64,000 nucleotides of DNA from Gracilimonas sp046602855 (lineage in GTDB: Bacteria; Bacteroidota; Rhodothermia; Balneolales; Balneolaceae): positions 310,001 through 374,000 of the forward strand of contig NZ_JBKINJ010000002.1 of NCBI RefSeq assembly GCF_046602855.1, in the 5' to 3' direction. The notes under the pieces are model-generated. The model saw only the letters and a program-made list of their open reading frames with translations. It did not search any database and was not told the origin of the DNA. A program made the position numbers and the translations under genes. This document shows positions 1 through 7,416 of the stretch, piece by piece. Every line of letters starts with the position of its first letter. Position 1 is the first letter of the stretch.

Positions 1-309
1 AATAATGAATTTCGATGTGATTTCTTCACTAACATGACATTTGCCATGAAAACCGGAGCTTTACAGTACACAAGCGAAGGGTTTACAAAATATTCATTCT
101 GCCATGGGATGTGCTTGATCAACCCTTCGCTGATATGGGCGACCAAATCTTAATCCACCACCATCCATCACCCGGGCTAGGGCCCAAATGATGGATTATT
201 GCCACATAATTCACCATGGAGTTCCCTTGCCCTTGACGGAGCGGCATAGCGCAAGCGACGTTAGGGAAAGGGACAGGGATAGGGTACTGCACGCATTGGC
301 AACCAAACC
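1..309. other. Gene-free stretch with inverted repeats at the left edge
   Basis: No credible gene is visible on either strand. Two inverted repeats stand out: an 11-bp arm AGCGAAGGGTT at 73-83 repeated in inverse at 121-131, and a hairpin whose arms TCCATCA/TGATGGA lie at 164-170 and 189-195 around a GC-rich core. The short ORFs here are low-complexity translations of this structured DNA. It is probably repeat-derived intergenic DNA at the 3' side of the S15 peptidase gene, but the family is not recognised. Confidence 0.4.
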
Positions 310-2175
310 CTATTCCCAAGCTTCATTCCCGCCAACAATTGGCAACGTCAACATCGTACCATCCAGATCTACGGTTAGTTCTGTGCCGGGTTGTGGGTGC
401 AGAGTGTATTCCTGATCGCTGCTGAAGATCATGAGGCCGAGTTGTTGTCCCGGTGGGATGATCTGATCGTCGGGTTGCAGATCGAAGGTGATGGTATAGA
501 ACTTCCCGGGTTCAAGGGGTTCGCTTTCAGTCAGCGATTCATGATTCTGAGGATCGGCCCAGCCGCGGGTGATGATGTTATCAGTGATCTGAGCGCCGCG
601 ACCTTCTTCCCAAGGCAAGGCTACCAGCCACACCGAGAGATTTGCCGAGGGTTTACTGCTCGCCAGCTTCACCGTGATGGATGGTACACCGGAGATATGA
701 AGGGAATCGGATAGCGGTTCACTTACATACATCAAACGGTGATTGGTCCACTCAGCTTTGGCCAGTGCGGTTCCGTCAAAAGACACATTATCCATGAAGG
801 TCTCGGTGCCGGCATTGGTTGTAGTTTCAGTGGTAAGGGTTCCGCGCTCTGGGGCATTACCGGATAGATAAAATGTTACATCCTGCGCAGCCGGATGCGG
901 GTAATCGGGGTATGAGGTTGGCTGATCACGTTCGTCATCTTCGCGGGTGATCCAGGCTCTTGGCAGATCTTCAACGCCGTTCTCCACGTCATACAGGTAA
1001 CGGGTGAACCACATATTCATAAGCCAAAGCGGAGGCTGACCGCCATGCCCGCCCTGATGATAGTATACCATGGTTTCAACGCCTTTTTCCTTCAGGGCTT
1101 TATAGATACGGTAGCTGTGTTCAGGCATCACGTTCCAGTCGTTGAAGGCATGAGCCATCAGCACGGGAGCTTCAAGTGGGCCGAGGTCGTTAAGATAATC
1201 GCGGCCGGCCCAAAAGTCGTTGTAGTCACCCGATATACGATCGATACCACCGGCAATGATCGAATCACGGACCACGCGGTTGTTGCGAGTACGGTATTCC
1301 TCAGCCCCGCTGTGAATGAAATCATATAACACATCCACATCTTCCCCGAGATATCCGCCGGGAGAGCGAACGAGTCCATTGGAGCGGTAATAATGATAAT
1401 AAGAGGTATTTGGAGCCACGGGGATGATGGCCTCGAGCCCTTCCACGCCGGTAGTGGCTGCAGCAAGCGGCAGGGTTCCATTATATGATGTTCCCGTCAT
1501 CCCAACCTGACCTGTGGTCCAATAGGCTTCCACTTCTTCGTTACCATCGGGAGTCGTATATCCTTTTGCGCGGCCATTCAGCCATTCGATGACGGCTTTG
1601 GGAGCCAGCGATTCATTATCGCCGCCGACGGTTGGGGAGCCCTGTGAAAGTCCTGTTCCCGGAGAGCTGGAGTGAACCACGATAAATCCGCGTGGCACCC
1701 ATGTTTTTATAAGGGAGTTGGAGATGATGGGGCGTTCTCCGCGTCGCTGCACATCAGGACCTGCCTTACGCGCCGGTGGTTCCTCACCGATCTCATGTTT
1801 CACATTCCAGAAAAAATCAAAGGGTGGCTGGGCAGTTCCGGCGTAGTACGGACTTGTTTCGTAGATCACCGGAAGCTTAAGATCACCGGATTCAGTTTGC
1901 TCGGGGCGCGTTACCGCCACATGCATACGATCGGGCTTGCCATTGCCATCTGAATCAAATTCTGTTTCAACCCACAGGTCGTGGCGGATCCAGTTTTCAG
2001 GATCTTCAAATTCGGGAATGACCTGTGCCTGCCCGTCTTCGATCACAGGAACCTGAATGTCTTGGGCTTGTGTTTGCGCGGATAATCCGGATACAGTGAT
2101 GATAATTAAAGCGGTAAGCCAAAGGGTGATGTTCTGGAGTGATCTCATGATGGTATACAGTTTCGATTGGTTCAT
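310..2175 (-). CDS. Secreted CocE/NonD-type S15 peptidase/acyl hydrolase (X-Pro dipeptidyl-peptidase family)
   Basis: This is an alpha/beta hydrolase of the S15/CocE family, which cleaves X-Pro dipeptides or esters outside the cytoplasm. The catalytic Ser is in GTSYNG (Ser230), the Asp in FNDW (Asp346) and the His in GGHGG (His377). Residues after about 430 form the C-terminal beta-sandwich typical of the family. A signal peptide with hydrophobic core LWLTALIIITVSG ends near AQTQAQ, so the product is periplasmic or secreted. The first ATG is at 2175; an in-frame ATG nine codons later (2148) gives a more classical signal peptide and may be the true start. The length of 621 aa is normal. It stands alone, and the substrate cannot be told from sequence. 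Confidence 0.88.
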   Translation of the reverse strand: MNQSKLYTIMRSLQNITLWLTALIIITVSGLSAQTQAQDIQVPVIEDGQAQVIPEFEDPENWIRHDLWVETEFDSDGNGKPDRMHVAVTRPEQTESGDLKLPVIYETSPYYAGTAQPPFDFFWNVKHEIGEEPPARKAGPDVQRRGERPIISNSLIKTWVPRGFIVVHSSSPGTGLSQGSPTVGGDNESLAPKAVIEWLNGRAKGYTTPDGNEEVEAYWTTGQVGMTGTSYNGTLPLAAATTGVEGLEAIIPVAPNTSYYHYYRSNGLVRSPGGYLGEDVDVLYDFIHSGAEEYRTRNNRVVRDSIIAGGIDRISGDYNDFWAGRDYLNDLGPLEAPVLMAHAFNDWNVMPEHSYRIYKALKEKGVETMVYYHQGGHGGQPPLWLMNMWFTRYLYDVENGVEDLPRAWITREDDERDQPTSYPDYPHPAAQDVTFYLSGNAPERGTLTTETTTNAGTETFMDNVSFDGTALAKAEWTNHRLMYVSEPLSDSLHISGVPSITVKLASSKPSANLSVWLVALPWEEGRGAQITDNIITRGWADPQNHESLTESEPLEPGKFYTITFDLQPDDQIIPPGQQLGLMIFSSDQEYTLHPQPGTELTVDLDGTMLTLPIVGGNEAWE

Positions 2176-2288
2176 TTACCTCAGGAAAGTAACAGATAAT
2201 GAGAAAATTGTTTGGGAAAGTTTTTTAAGACAAAGGACCGAGGACGGTGGACGGGGGCGACCGTGGGTTGGAATTAATTCTCTTTAGA

Positions 2289-2662
2289 TGTCATCCTGAG
2301 CGAAGTGGTGATTGATGCAGGATTGGGAGGCTTGCCGCGAAGGATCTCAAGCTTTGATCTGGCAAGCAGTGCATACTTTGAGATCACGCCGGCAGTCGGA
2401 CACAGTCCCTCGTGTTAGACTTACTCTCCCTTTGCTACCCGGTATGCACTCGGGATGACAACATCAAAGTAGACTGTTTTCCCCACCCGTTGTCATCCTG
2501 AGCGAAGTGGGGTTTACACAAGGGTTACCAGGTTTACCGCGAAGGATATCAAATTCTGCTCTGGCAGGCAGTGCTCGCTTTGAGATCACGCCGGCAGTCG
2601 GACACAGTCCCTTGTGTTCAATGGCCGTGCACTATACAACCTGGTACGCACTCAGGATGACA
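2289..2662. repeat. Left pair of palindrome-ended repeats (units A1 and A2)
   Basis: There are two 172-bp units, 2289-2460 and 2491-2662, separated by 30 bp. Each begins TGTCATCCTGAGCGAAGTGG and ends in the inverse, CTCGGGATGACA or CTCAGGATGACA, so each has terminal inverted repeats. Inside, ATCTCAAG and CTTTGAGAT form a second inverted pair. Unit A1 matches unit A3 (3016-3187) at all but two positions and the 30-bp spacer is repeated exactly, so the right-hand pair is a direct duplicate of this one. No protein is encoded in either unit. Confidence 0.9.
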
Positions 2663-2711
2663 ACGTTTAAATTTTTCTGTAAGGATTAGCCTTTGAACAG
2701 CTCTAACAAGT

Positions 2712-3011
2712 ATGAAGAAAACCTACTACATATACTTGCTAAGCAATACTTCCAAAATGCTTTACACAGGCATGACCAATAATCTTATGCGTCGGGTTTA
2801 CCAACACAAGCAAAAAGAGATAGATGGATTCACAAAAAAATATAACCTACATAAACTTGTGTATTATGAAATGACAGATGATGTAGGGTATGCAATAAAA
2901 AGAGAGAAACAGATCAAGGGTTGGAGTAGAAAAAAGAAGAACGCGTTGATAGAAAGTATGAATCCAAAGTGGGAAGATTTTGCCAAGGATTGGTTTTCCA
3001 GTCAAAACTGA
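2712..3011 (+). CDS. Small GIY-YIG nuclease domain protein (UPF0213/YhbQ-like)
   Basis: This 99-aa single-domain GIY-YIG protein has the first strand YYIYLLSN, then YTGMTNNLMRRVYQHK, which supplies the second motif and the conserved Arg. EKQIKGWSRKKKNALI is typical of the small UPF0213 group. The fold cuts DNA in homing endonucleases and UvrC, but most stand-alone members are uncharacterised. There is no partner domain, no signal peptide and no operon partner. It begins 49 bp after repeat unit A2 and stops 4 bp before unit A3, so it is tightly framed by duplicated repeats. The family is certain; the cellular role is unknown. Confidence 0.88.
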   Translation: MKKTYYIYLLSNTSKMLYTGMTNNLMRRVYQHKQKEIDGFTKKYNLHKLVYYEMTDDVGYAIKREKQIKGWSRKKKNALIESMNPKWEDFAKDWFSSQN

Positions 3012-3015
3012 AAGT

Positions 3016-3356
3016 TGTCATCCTGAGCGAAGTGGGGATTGATGCAGGATTGGCAGGCTTGCCGCGAAGGATCTCAAGCTTTGATCTGGCAAGCAGTGCA
3101 TACTTTGAGATCACGCCGGCAGTCGGACACAGTCCCTCGTGTTAGACTTACTCTCCCTTTGCTACCCGGTATGCACTCGGGATGACAACATCAAAGTAGA
3201 CTGTTTTCCCCACCCGTTGTCATCCTGAGCGAAGTGGGGTTTACACAAGGATTACCAGGTTTACCGCGAAGGATATCAAATTCTGCTCTGGAAGGCAGTT
3301 CTAACCTTGAGATCCCTCGTGTTCAATGTCCATGTCCTTTGCTACTCGGGATGACA
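3016..3356. repeat. Right pair of palindrome-ended repeats (units A3 and A4)
   Basis: Unit A3 (3016-3187, 172 bp) is almost identical to A1. It is followed by the same 30-bp spacer (3188-3217) and by unit A4 (3218-3356, 139 bp), which resembles A2 but has lost about 33 bp, mostly the segment after GAGATC. The ends carry the same TGTCATCCTGAGC / GGGATGACA inverted termini. This pair begins immediately after the GIY-YIG stop codon. Confidence 0.9.
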
Positions 3357-3378
3357 AGCTTACCATGGATTTCATAAA

Positions 3379-3414
3379 CAAAAAAATCCCGCACAAAACT
3401 GGTTTATGCGGGAT
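3379..3414 (-). terminator. Rho-independent terminator of mdh
   Basis: On the minus strand, arms ATCCCGCA and TGCGGGAT (3386-3393 and 3407-3414) close a hairpin followed by a run of T. It lies about 45 bp beyond the mdh stop codon. Confidence 0.75.
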
Positions 3415-3459
3415 CATAAAAATGCAAGTAGTGAGAACCTTAGTCCTCGCTTATTTAGT

Positions 3460-4416
3460 TTACTTTTTCATTAGTTCTCTGAAATCCTCCAAAGTACCGC
3501 GAACGGCTTTGGCTGATTCAGTTAAAAGATCTTGTTCTTTTTCGTTTAATTCAACCTCTATCACTTCTTTTATACCACCGGTTCCAAGTTTAACAGGAAC
3601 GCCGATATAAAGATCATCAATTCCGTACTGTCCGTCGATGTGTGCACATACCGGGAAAATACGGTTTTGGTCGAGCAAAATAGCTTCTACCATCTGTGCA
3701 GCAGCAGCACCGGGTGCATACCATGCGGATGTTCCCATCAGTCCTACGATCTCGCCGCCACCTTTTTTGGCGCGTTGTACGATCTCGTCGAGGCGATCTT
3801 CATCGATGAAGTGCGTGATAGGCATACCGGCTAATGTAGTAAAGCGCGGCAGCGGCACCATCGTATCACCGTGACCACCCATAAGAAGAGCCTGAATATC
3901 TTTTGGAGACACATCGAGCTCACTTGCGATAAATGCACGGAAACGAGCGGTATCAAGAATACCGGCCATACCCATTACTTTATCGTAAGGAAGTCCGCTA
4001 GCCTCTTTGGCTACCTGAACCATCACATCCAATGGATTGGATACCACGATGATGATAGTGTCTGGCGAATGTTTCGCTAATTTTTCACTTACACCGCTCA
4101 CAATATTAGCGTTGATCTCTAGCAGGTCATCACGACTCATACCGGGACGGCGCGGAACACCCGCCGTGATCACACATACATCGGACCCGGCTGTATCGGC
4201 ATAATCAACTGAACCGGTGATGCGAGTGTCAAAAAGGTGGACGGGAGCTGATTCCCACTGATCCAATCCACGGCCTTTAGAAGGGTAGAATGTTTTATCG
4301 TCTTCTTTCTTTTCAATATCCAGGGCTACGATCTCTTTACAGATATCGCGCTGTGCAAGGACGTCGACTACGGTTGAGCCAACGTTACCTCCGGCTCCAA
4401 CAACTGTTACTTTCAT
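3460..4416 (-). CDS. mdh: Malate dehydrogenase
   Basis: NAD-dependent malate dehydrogenase of the LDH-like type; it interconverts malate and oxaloacetate in the TCA cycle. The Rossmann glycine loop GAGGNVG is at residues 7-13. The substrate-binding arginines are in RRPGMSR (89-95), the catalytic Asp is in LDTARF (Asp155) and the catalytic His in GGHGDTM (His182). SNPLDVM (126-132) is the usual cofactor/substrate loop. The substrate-specificity arginine of MDH rather than LDH is present in VPRRPGMSR. At 318 aa it has family length. It is monocistronic with its own terminator. Confidence 0.96.
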   Translation of the reverse strand: MKVTVVGAGGNVGSTVVDVLAQRDICKEIVALDIEKKEDDKTFYPSKGRGLDQWESAPVHLFDTRITGSVDYADTAGSDVCVITAGVPRRPGMSRDDLLEINANIVSGVSEKLAKHSPDTIIIVVSNPLDVMVQVAKEASGLPYDKVMGMAGILDTARFRAFIASELDVSPKDIQALLMGGHGDTMVPLPRFTTLAGMPITHFIDEDRLDEIVQRAKKGGGEIVGLMGTSAWYAPGAAAAQMVEAILLDQNRIFPVCAHIDGQYGIDDLYIGVPVKLGTGGIKEVIEVELNEKEQDLLTESAKAVRGTLEDFRELMKK

Positions 4417-5447
4417 TGTGTTAGTGTTTTTGAGTTATCATTGATTGTTCTGAAATTCTTTCCCGAAACATGTAATAAAAATATGAATTTTAGATGTTCA
4501 AAGTTGTAATAACTCCTAAGGTAGTTTTGAGTGATCAGTTGTTTGACTGGGGAAGGAGTTGAACATTGAACAGCCAACATCGAACATTCAATTTTGAAGT
4601 TTTGGAGATGAAGCTATTCTGTGAATCATTGTTCATAGAGAGGCAAAAAAATCAGGGCTCATGTTATCTTAAATGCCAGTAATCATCATGGCGTCCTTCT
4701 CCTTGCGAACCTGTCCCGACAAGAGTGTCGGTGAGGAGAAGATAGATGAGGTGGAAAATTAGCTGCCGGGCATGAGTCACCCACGGACACCCTCAGCCAG
4801 ACTTCGCATTCGCGCAGTCCGGCACCTCCCTCAAGGGAGGACTCGTTGAATATCGAATATCCAACAAGGCACATCGAATCTTGAAGTGAAGCCTGTGGAT
4901 CTTGTTTTAATCCTGAAAATCCTGCTTCAAAAAGAGGTGGCTACCAAGATCCGGTCATTGCGAAGACTGCAGTGAGCGGTAGCGAACACAGTCTGTGGCA
5001 ATCTCATTTATCTACCTGGAAACTTGCTATCGGGATTTTGCTTCGTTGCTAGACTTTATAAACCTGCATTCAACCAATAGCTGCCTCGCAAAGACTGGCG
5101 TTTCGTTATGTGGGGTCTGGTCTTGATCAAACCATTCGTCGGACGACTCTTTGCAGGATTACAGTGCCTAGCCATGTTTAAGTCGTCGGAGGGGACTCGA
5201 ATAAGCCGCGTAATCCCATAATCTGACAAATCCGCGATTCTGATTTTTTCGATATTGCAGTTTATAATCCATGAACTGGTCAATAATTTGCAATTTGAGG
5301 CGGAGACTCAGTAGGGTATTGCGCAGCGGAGCTACGCAACGAGTGTTCGAGGGGACAGGATTGCCTGTCGGCATAGTCAGGGTTTGGTTTCAGAATGACT
5401 GTGTGTGTTAGGTTTATACTTTTGATATGGGCTTAAAAAAGTATGCT
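4417..5447. other. One-kilobase gene-free mosaic of repeat-like segments
   Basis: No gene is supported. The mdh promoter should lie in the first about 150 bp. Beyond that come several repeat-like blocks. Degenerate GAACATTGAAC/CGAATATC-type repeats occur near 4557-4605 and 4843-4890. Hairpins lie at 4716-4731 (CCGACA/TGTCGG) and 4825-4840 (CCTCCC/GGGAGG). A stem-loop lies at 4957-5002. A structured stretch at about 5100-5240 contains CGTCGG/AGTCGTCGG motifs. ORFs of 60-75 codons inside are not gene-like. Confidence 0.5.
4957..5002. repeat. Stem-loop repeat of the ATTGCGA...GGCAAT type
   Basis: Outer arms ATTGC and GGCAAT and inner arms GACTG and CAGTC form a nested stem-loop. The sequence layout (GTCATTGCGA through TGGCAATCTC) resembles dispersed intergenic repeats seen in many Bacteroidota and proteobacterial genomes. 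Only one copy is visible in this window, so the repeat status rests on recognition rather than on a second copy here. Confidence 0.45.
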
Positions 5448-6401
5448 CTACAAATTCTTTTCTACGTGGTTGGCGATCTGCTCGGCGTGTATGCGGGAGT
5501 TTTCGATGAAGAGGCTGCTGGTGTCCATTCCGCCACAAACAACGCCGGCCACATATACCCCTTTACGCGTGGTTTCGAGGCTATCATTATCGTAAACCGG
5601 CATGCATTTTTCATCTTCTGTGAGCTCGATCTCCAGGCTTTCCATAAGGTCGTAGTTGGGATGATATCCGGTCATAGCCAGGACAAAATCATTTTCCAGT
5701 GTCACTTCGCCGTCAGGTGTTTCCAGAATCACTTCTTTTTCACGGATCTCCTTTACAGCGGAGTTGAAATAAGCAGGTATTTCTCCATTTTTAATACGGT
5801 TCTCAATATCCGGCTTCACCCAATACTTCACCGTTGGTTTGATGGTGTCATATTTCAGTAACATGCTTACTTCCGCTCCGCCTCGCCAGCACTCGAGGGC
5901 TGCATCCACGGCTGAGTTACCGCCACCAACCACCAAGACCTTTTGCCAGGCATAGGGATGAGGCTCATCATAGTAGTGCTTCACCTTGGGCAACTCTTCA
6001 CCGGGCACATTCATCATGTTAGGCTTGCCGTAAAAGCCGGAAGCCACGATCACTTTATCAGCCTTATAGATGTCTTTGTCAGTTTTAACGGTGAAATTAC
6101 CGTCTTCGCCTTCCATGCTTTCTACCGTTTCGTACAGATTCACAGGCAGCTCGTAGTGTTCTGACACCCGTCGGTAATACTCAAGTGCTTCAGCACGGGT
6201 AGGTTTTGAGCCATGCGATATAAAGGGGATATTCCCGATCTCAAGTTTATCGGAAGTAGAAAAGAAGGTCATGTTAGTAGGATAGTGAAATAAGGAATTC
6301 ACCAAACAACCTTTCTCAATGATCTTAAATGGTATATTTTTTTCTTTTAGTGCAATGCCTGTGGCAAGTCCTATAGGACCCGCTCCAATTATGATGACCA
6401 T
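5448..6401 (-). CDS. ypdA: YpdA-family FAD/NAD(P)H reductase (putative bacillithiol disulfide reductase)
   Basis: A 317-aa pyridine nucleotide-disulfide oxidoreductase-like flavoprotein. The FAD-binding loop GAGPIG is at residues 6-11, and the NAD(P)H-binding loop VVGGGNSA lies near 158-165. The N-terminal part (FHYPTNMTFFSTSDKLEIG) is characteristic of YpdA, which in Firmicutes reduces oxidised bacillithiol. There is no CxxC pair as in thioredoxin reductase, as expected for this group. The bacillithiol biosynthesis genes are not in the window. It stands alone next to a repeat-rich intergenic region. The family call is firm; the thiol substrate is inferred. Confidence 0.85.
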   Translation of the reverse strand: MVIIIGAGPIGLATGIALKEKNIPFKIIEKGCLVNSLFHYPTNMTFFSTSDKLEIGNIPFISHGSKPTRAEALEYYRRVSEHYELPVNLYETVESMEGEDGNFTVKTDKDIYKADKVIVASGFYGKPNMMNVPGEELPKVKHYYDEPHPYAWQKVLVVGGGNSAVDAALECWRGGAEVSMLLKYDTIKPTVKYWVKPDIENRIKNGEIPAYFNSAVKEIREKEVILETPDGEVTLENDFVLAMTGYHPNYDLMESLEIELTEDEKCMPVYDNDSLETTRKGVYVAGVVCGGMDTSSLFIENSRIHAEQIANHVEKNL

Positions 6402-6561
6402 TAATTTAGCTTGTTTTTATATTTGCGTGAGTGATCTTTAACAACAGTGGCAAGATACGAATCGTTTGAGTGTTTGGACAATGAAACCCGGAACTATTCA
6501 TGCGTTTTTGTGATATGGTATGTCACCCGCATCATCAATTTTAACCCAACATATATCTCAA

Positions 6562-7329
6562 ATGAATCTGTTTTTTAAAGGCCTCTGTATACTGAGCTTT
6601 TTGATTCTCAGTCCAAATTTACACGCCCAGCTCTTAAACGTTGAAAGCGTCCGCGCCAATGGTGATTCCACCGGCTGGTACGGAGAACTTGAGTTCGACC
6701 TTTCACTGAATCACTATAACGAGGATGTATTTGAGTTCACCAATGAATCGAATCTCTCTTACTTTTCCAACCGGCATGCCTACATGCTTCTGAATAAAAT
6801 AAAATTCGTTAACCTTGATGGAAACTCACTGATCAGCAGCGGTTATCTTCACCTGAGGTCCACATTCCGGAGGATGGAACAACTTTCCCCCGAACTATTC
6901 ATTCAGTATCAATACAACAACAACCTCGGGCTTAATAACCGCGCCCTGGCCGGAGCCGGTATCAAATACCGCTTTTATCGCTCTGATACATGGCAGGCGA
7001 GCATTTCTACTGCCCTGATGGGTGAATATGAGGAATGGCAACTGAATGAACAGGCTTCCATTAAAAACGAATTCCTGAAAAGCACGAGCAACATCTCATT
7101 ACGTGGAAAGCTCAGTGAAACAGCTAAATTCAAGCTGGTGGGTTATTATCAGGCGCGACCTGATAGATTCTTTAAAGCGCGGTCTATATTCGAGTCTGAA
7201 CTGGAAATGGACCTTAGCAAGCGCGTGGCTGTATCCATTGGTTTTACAGCTTCATATGATGCCGACCCTATCATCGACATACCTAATCTTACCTACGAAT
7301 TAAGTAATGGTTTCGTGATACGCCTTTAA
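6562..7329 (+). CDS. Exported DUF481-like outer-membrane beta-barrel protein
   Basis: A 255-aa protein with a signal peptide (MNLFFKGLCILSFLILS, cleavage after NLHA). It is followed by alternating beta-strands such as YLHLRSTFRR and ELFIQYQYNNN. ALAGAGIKYRF is typical of DUF481/YdiY-type small barrels. An upstream in-frame start at 6520 would add 14 residues and spoil the signal peptide, so 6562 is preferred. It ends 87 bp before the patatin gene in the same direction, so the two may be co-transcribed. Its function is not known; outer-membrane location is inferred from the strand pattern and signal peptide. Confidence 0.72.
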   Translation: MNLFFKGLCILSFLILSPNLHAQLLNVESVRANGDSTGWYGELEFDLSLNHYNEDVFEFTNESNLSYFSNRHAYMLLNKIKFVNLDGNSLISSGYLHLRSTFRRMEQLSPELFIQYQYNNNLGLNNRALAGAGIKYRFYRSDTWQASISTALMGEYEEWQLNEQASIKNEFLKSTSNISLRGKLSETAKFKLVGYYQARPDRFFKARSIFESELEMDLSKRVAVSIGFTASYDADPIIDIPNLTYELSNGFVIRL

Positions 7330-7416
7330 CATTTGATACCAATAAAGCATTATCTTTCATGTTCTATTTTCAGTCTAAAAAATTCTAAAAATAGCCGATC
7401 TATTCGGCCATTGACC

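Larger units (their letters stand above)
2289..3356. mobile_element. Candidate composite element: GIY-YIG gene between duplicated repeat pairs
   Basis: The whole block has the order A1-spacer-A2, GIY-YIG gene, A3-spacer-A4, with the repeat pairs in direct orientation. Near-identity of A1 and A3 and perfect identity of the 30-bp spacer point to a recent duplication or insertion. No transposase is present, so movement would depend on the GIY-YIG nuclease or on recombination between the repeats. Calling this a mobile element is inference; it may equally be a gene that happened to land in a repeat cluster. Confidence 0.35.

Noticed and set aside
119..415. Overlapping short ORFs on both strands at the left edge
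   Set aside because: They translate inverted-repeat DNA, have low-complexity composition and no recognisable family.
2507..2689. 60-codon ORF inside the left repeat pair
   Set aside because: It lies almost wholly in repeat unit A2; the equivalent frame is not kept in the other units.
2914..3114. Minus-strand ORF spanning the GIY-YIG end and repeat A3
   Set aside because: It is antisense to a real gene and to repeat DNA.
2289..3356. CRISPR array
   Set aside because: The repeats are 139-172 bp with only four units, a duplicated spacer and no cas gene.
4686..4874. 62-codon minus-strand ORF
   Set aside because: It reads through two hairpins of a repeat block and has no family resemblance.
5056..5374. 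Two overlapping minus-strand ORFs of 68-75 codons
   Set aside because: They fall in the repeat mosaic and have improbable composition; they are more likely translations of a dispersed repeat than genes.
5427..5861. 144-codon plus-strand ORF
   Set aside because: It is the antisense shadow of ypdA, whose frame has clear FAD and NAD(P)H motifs.
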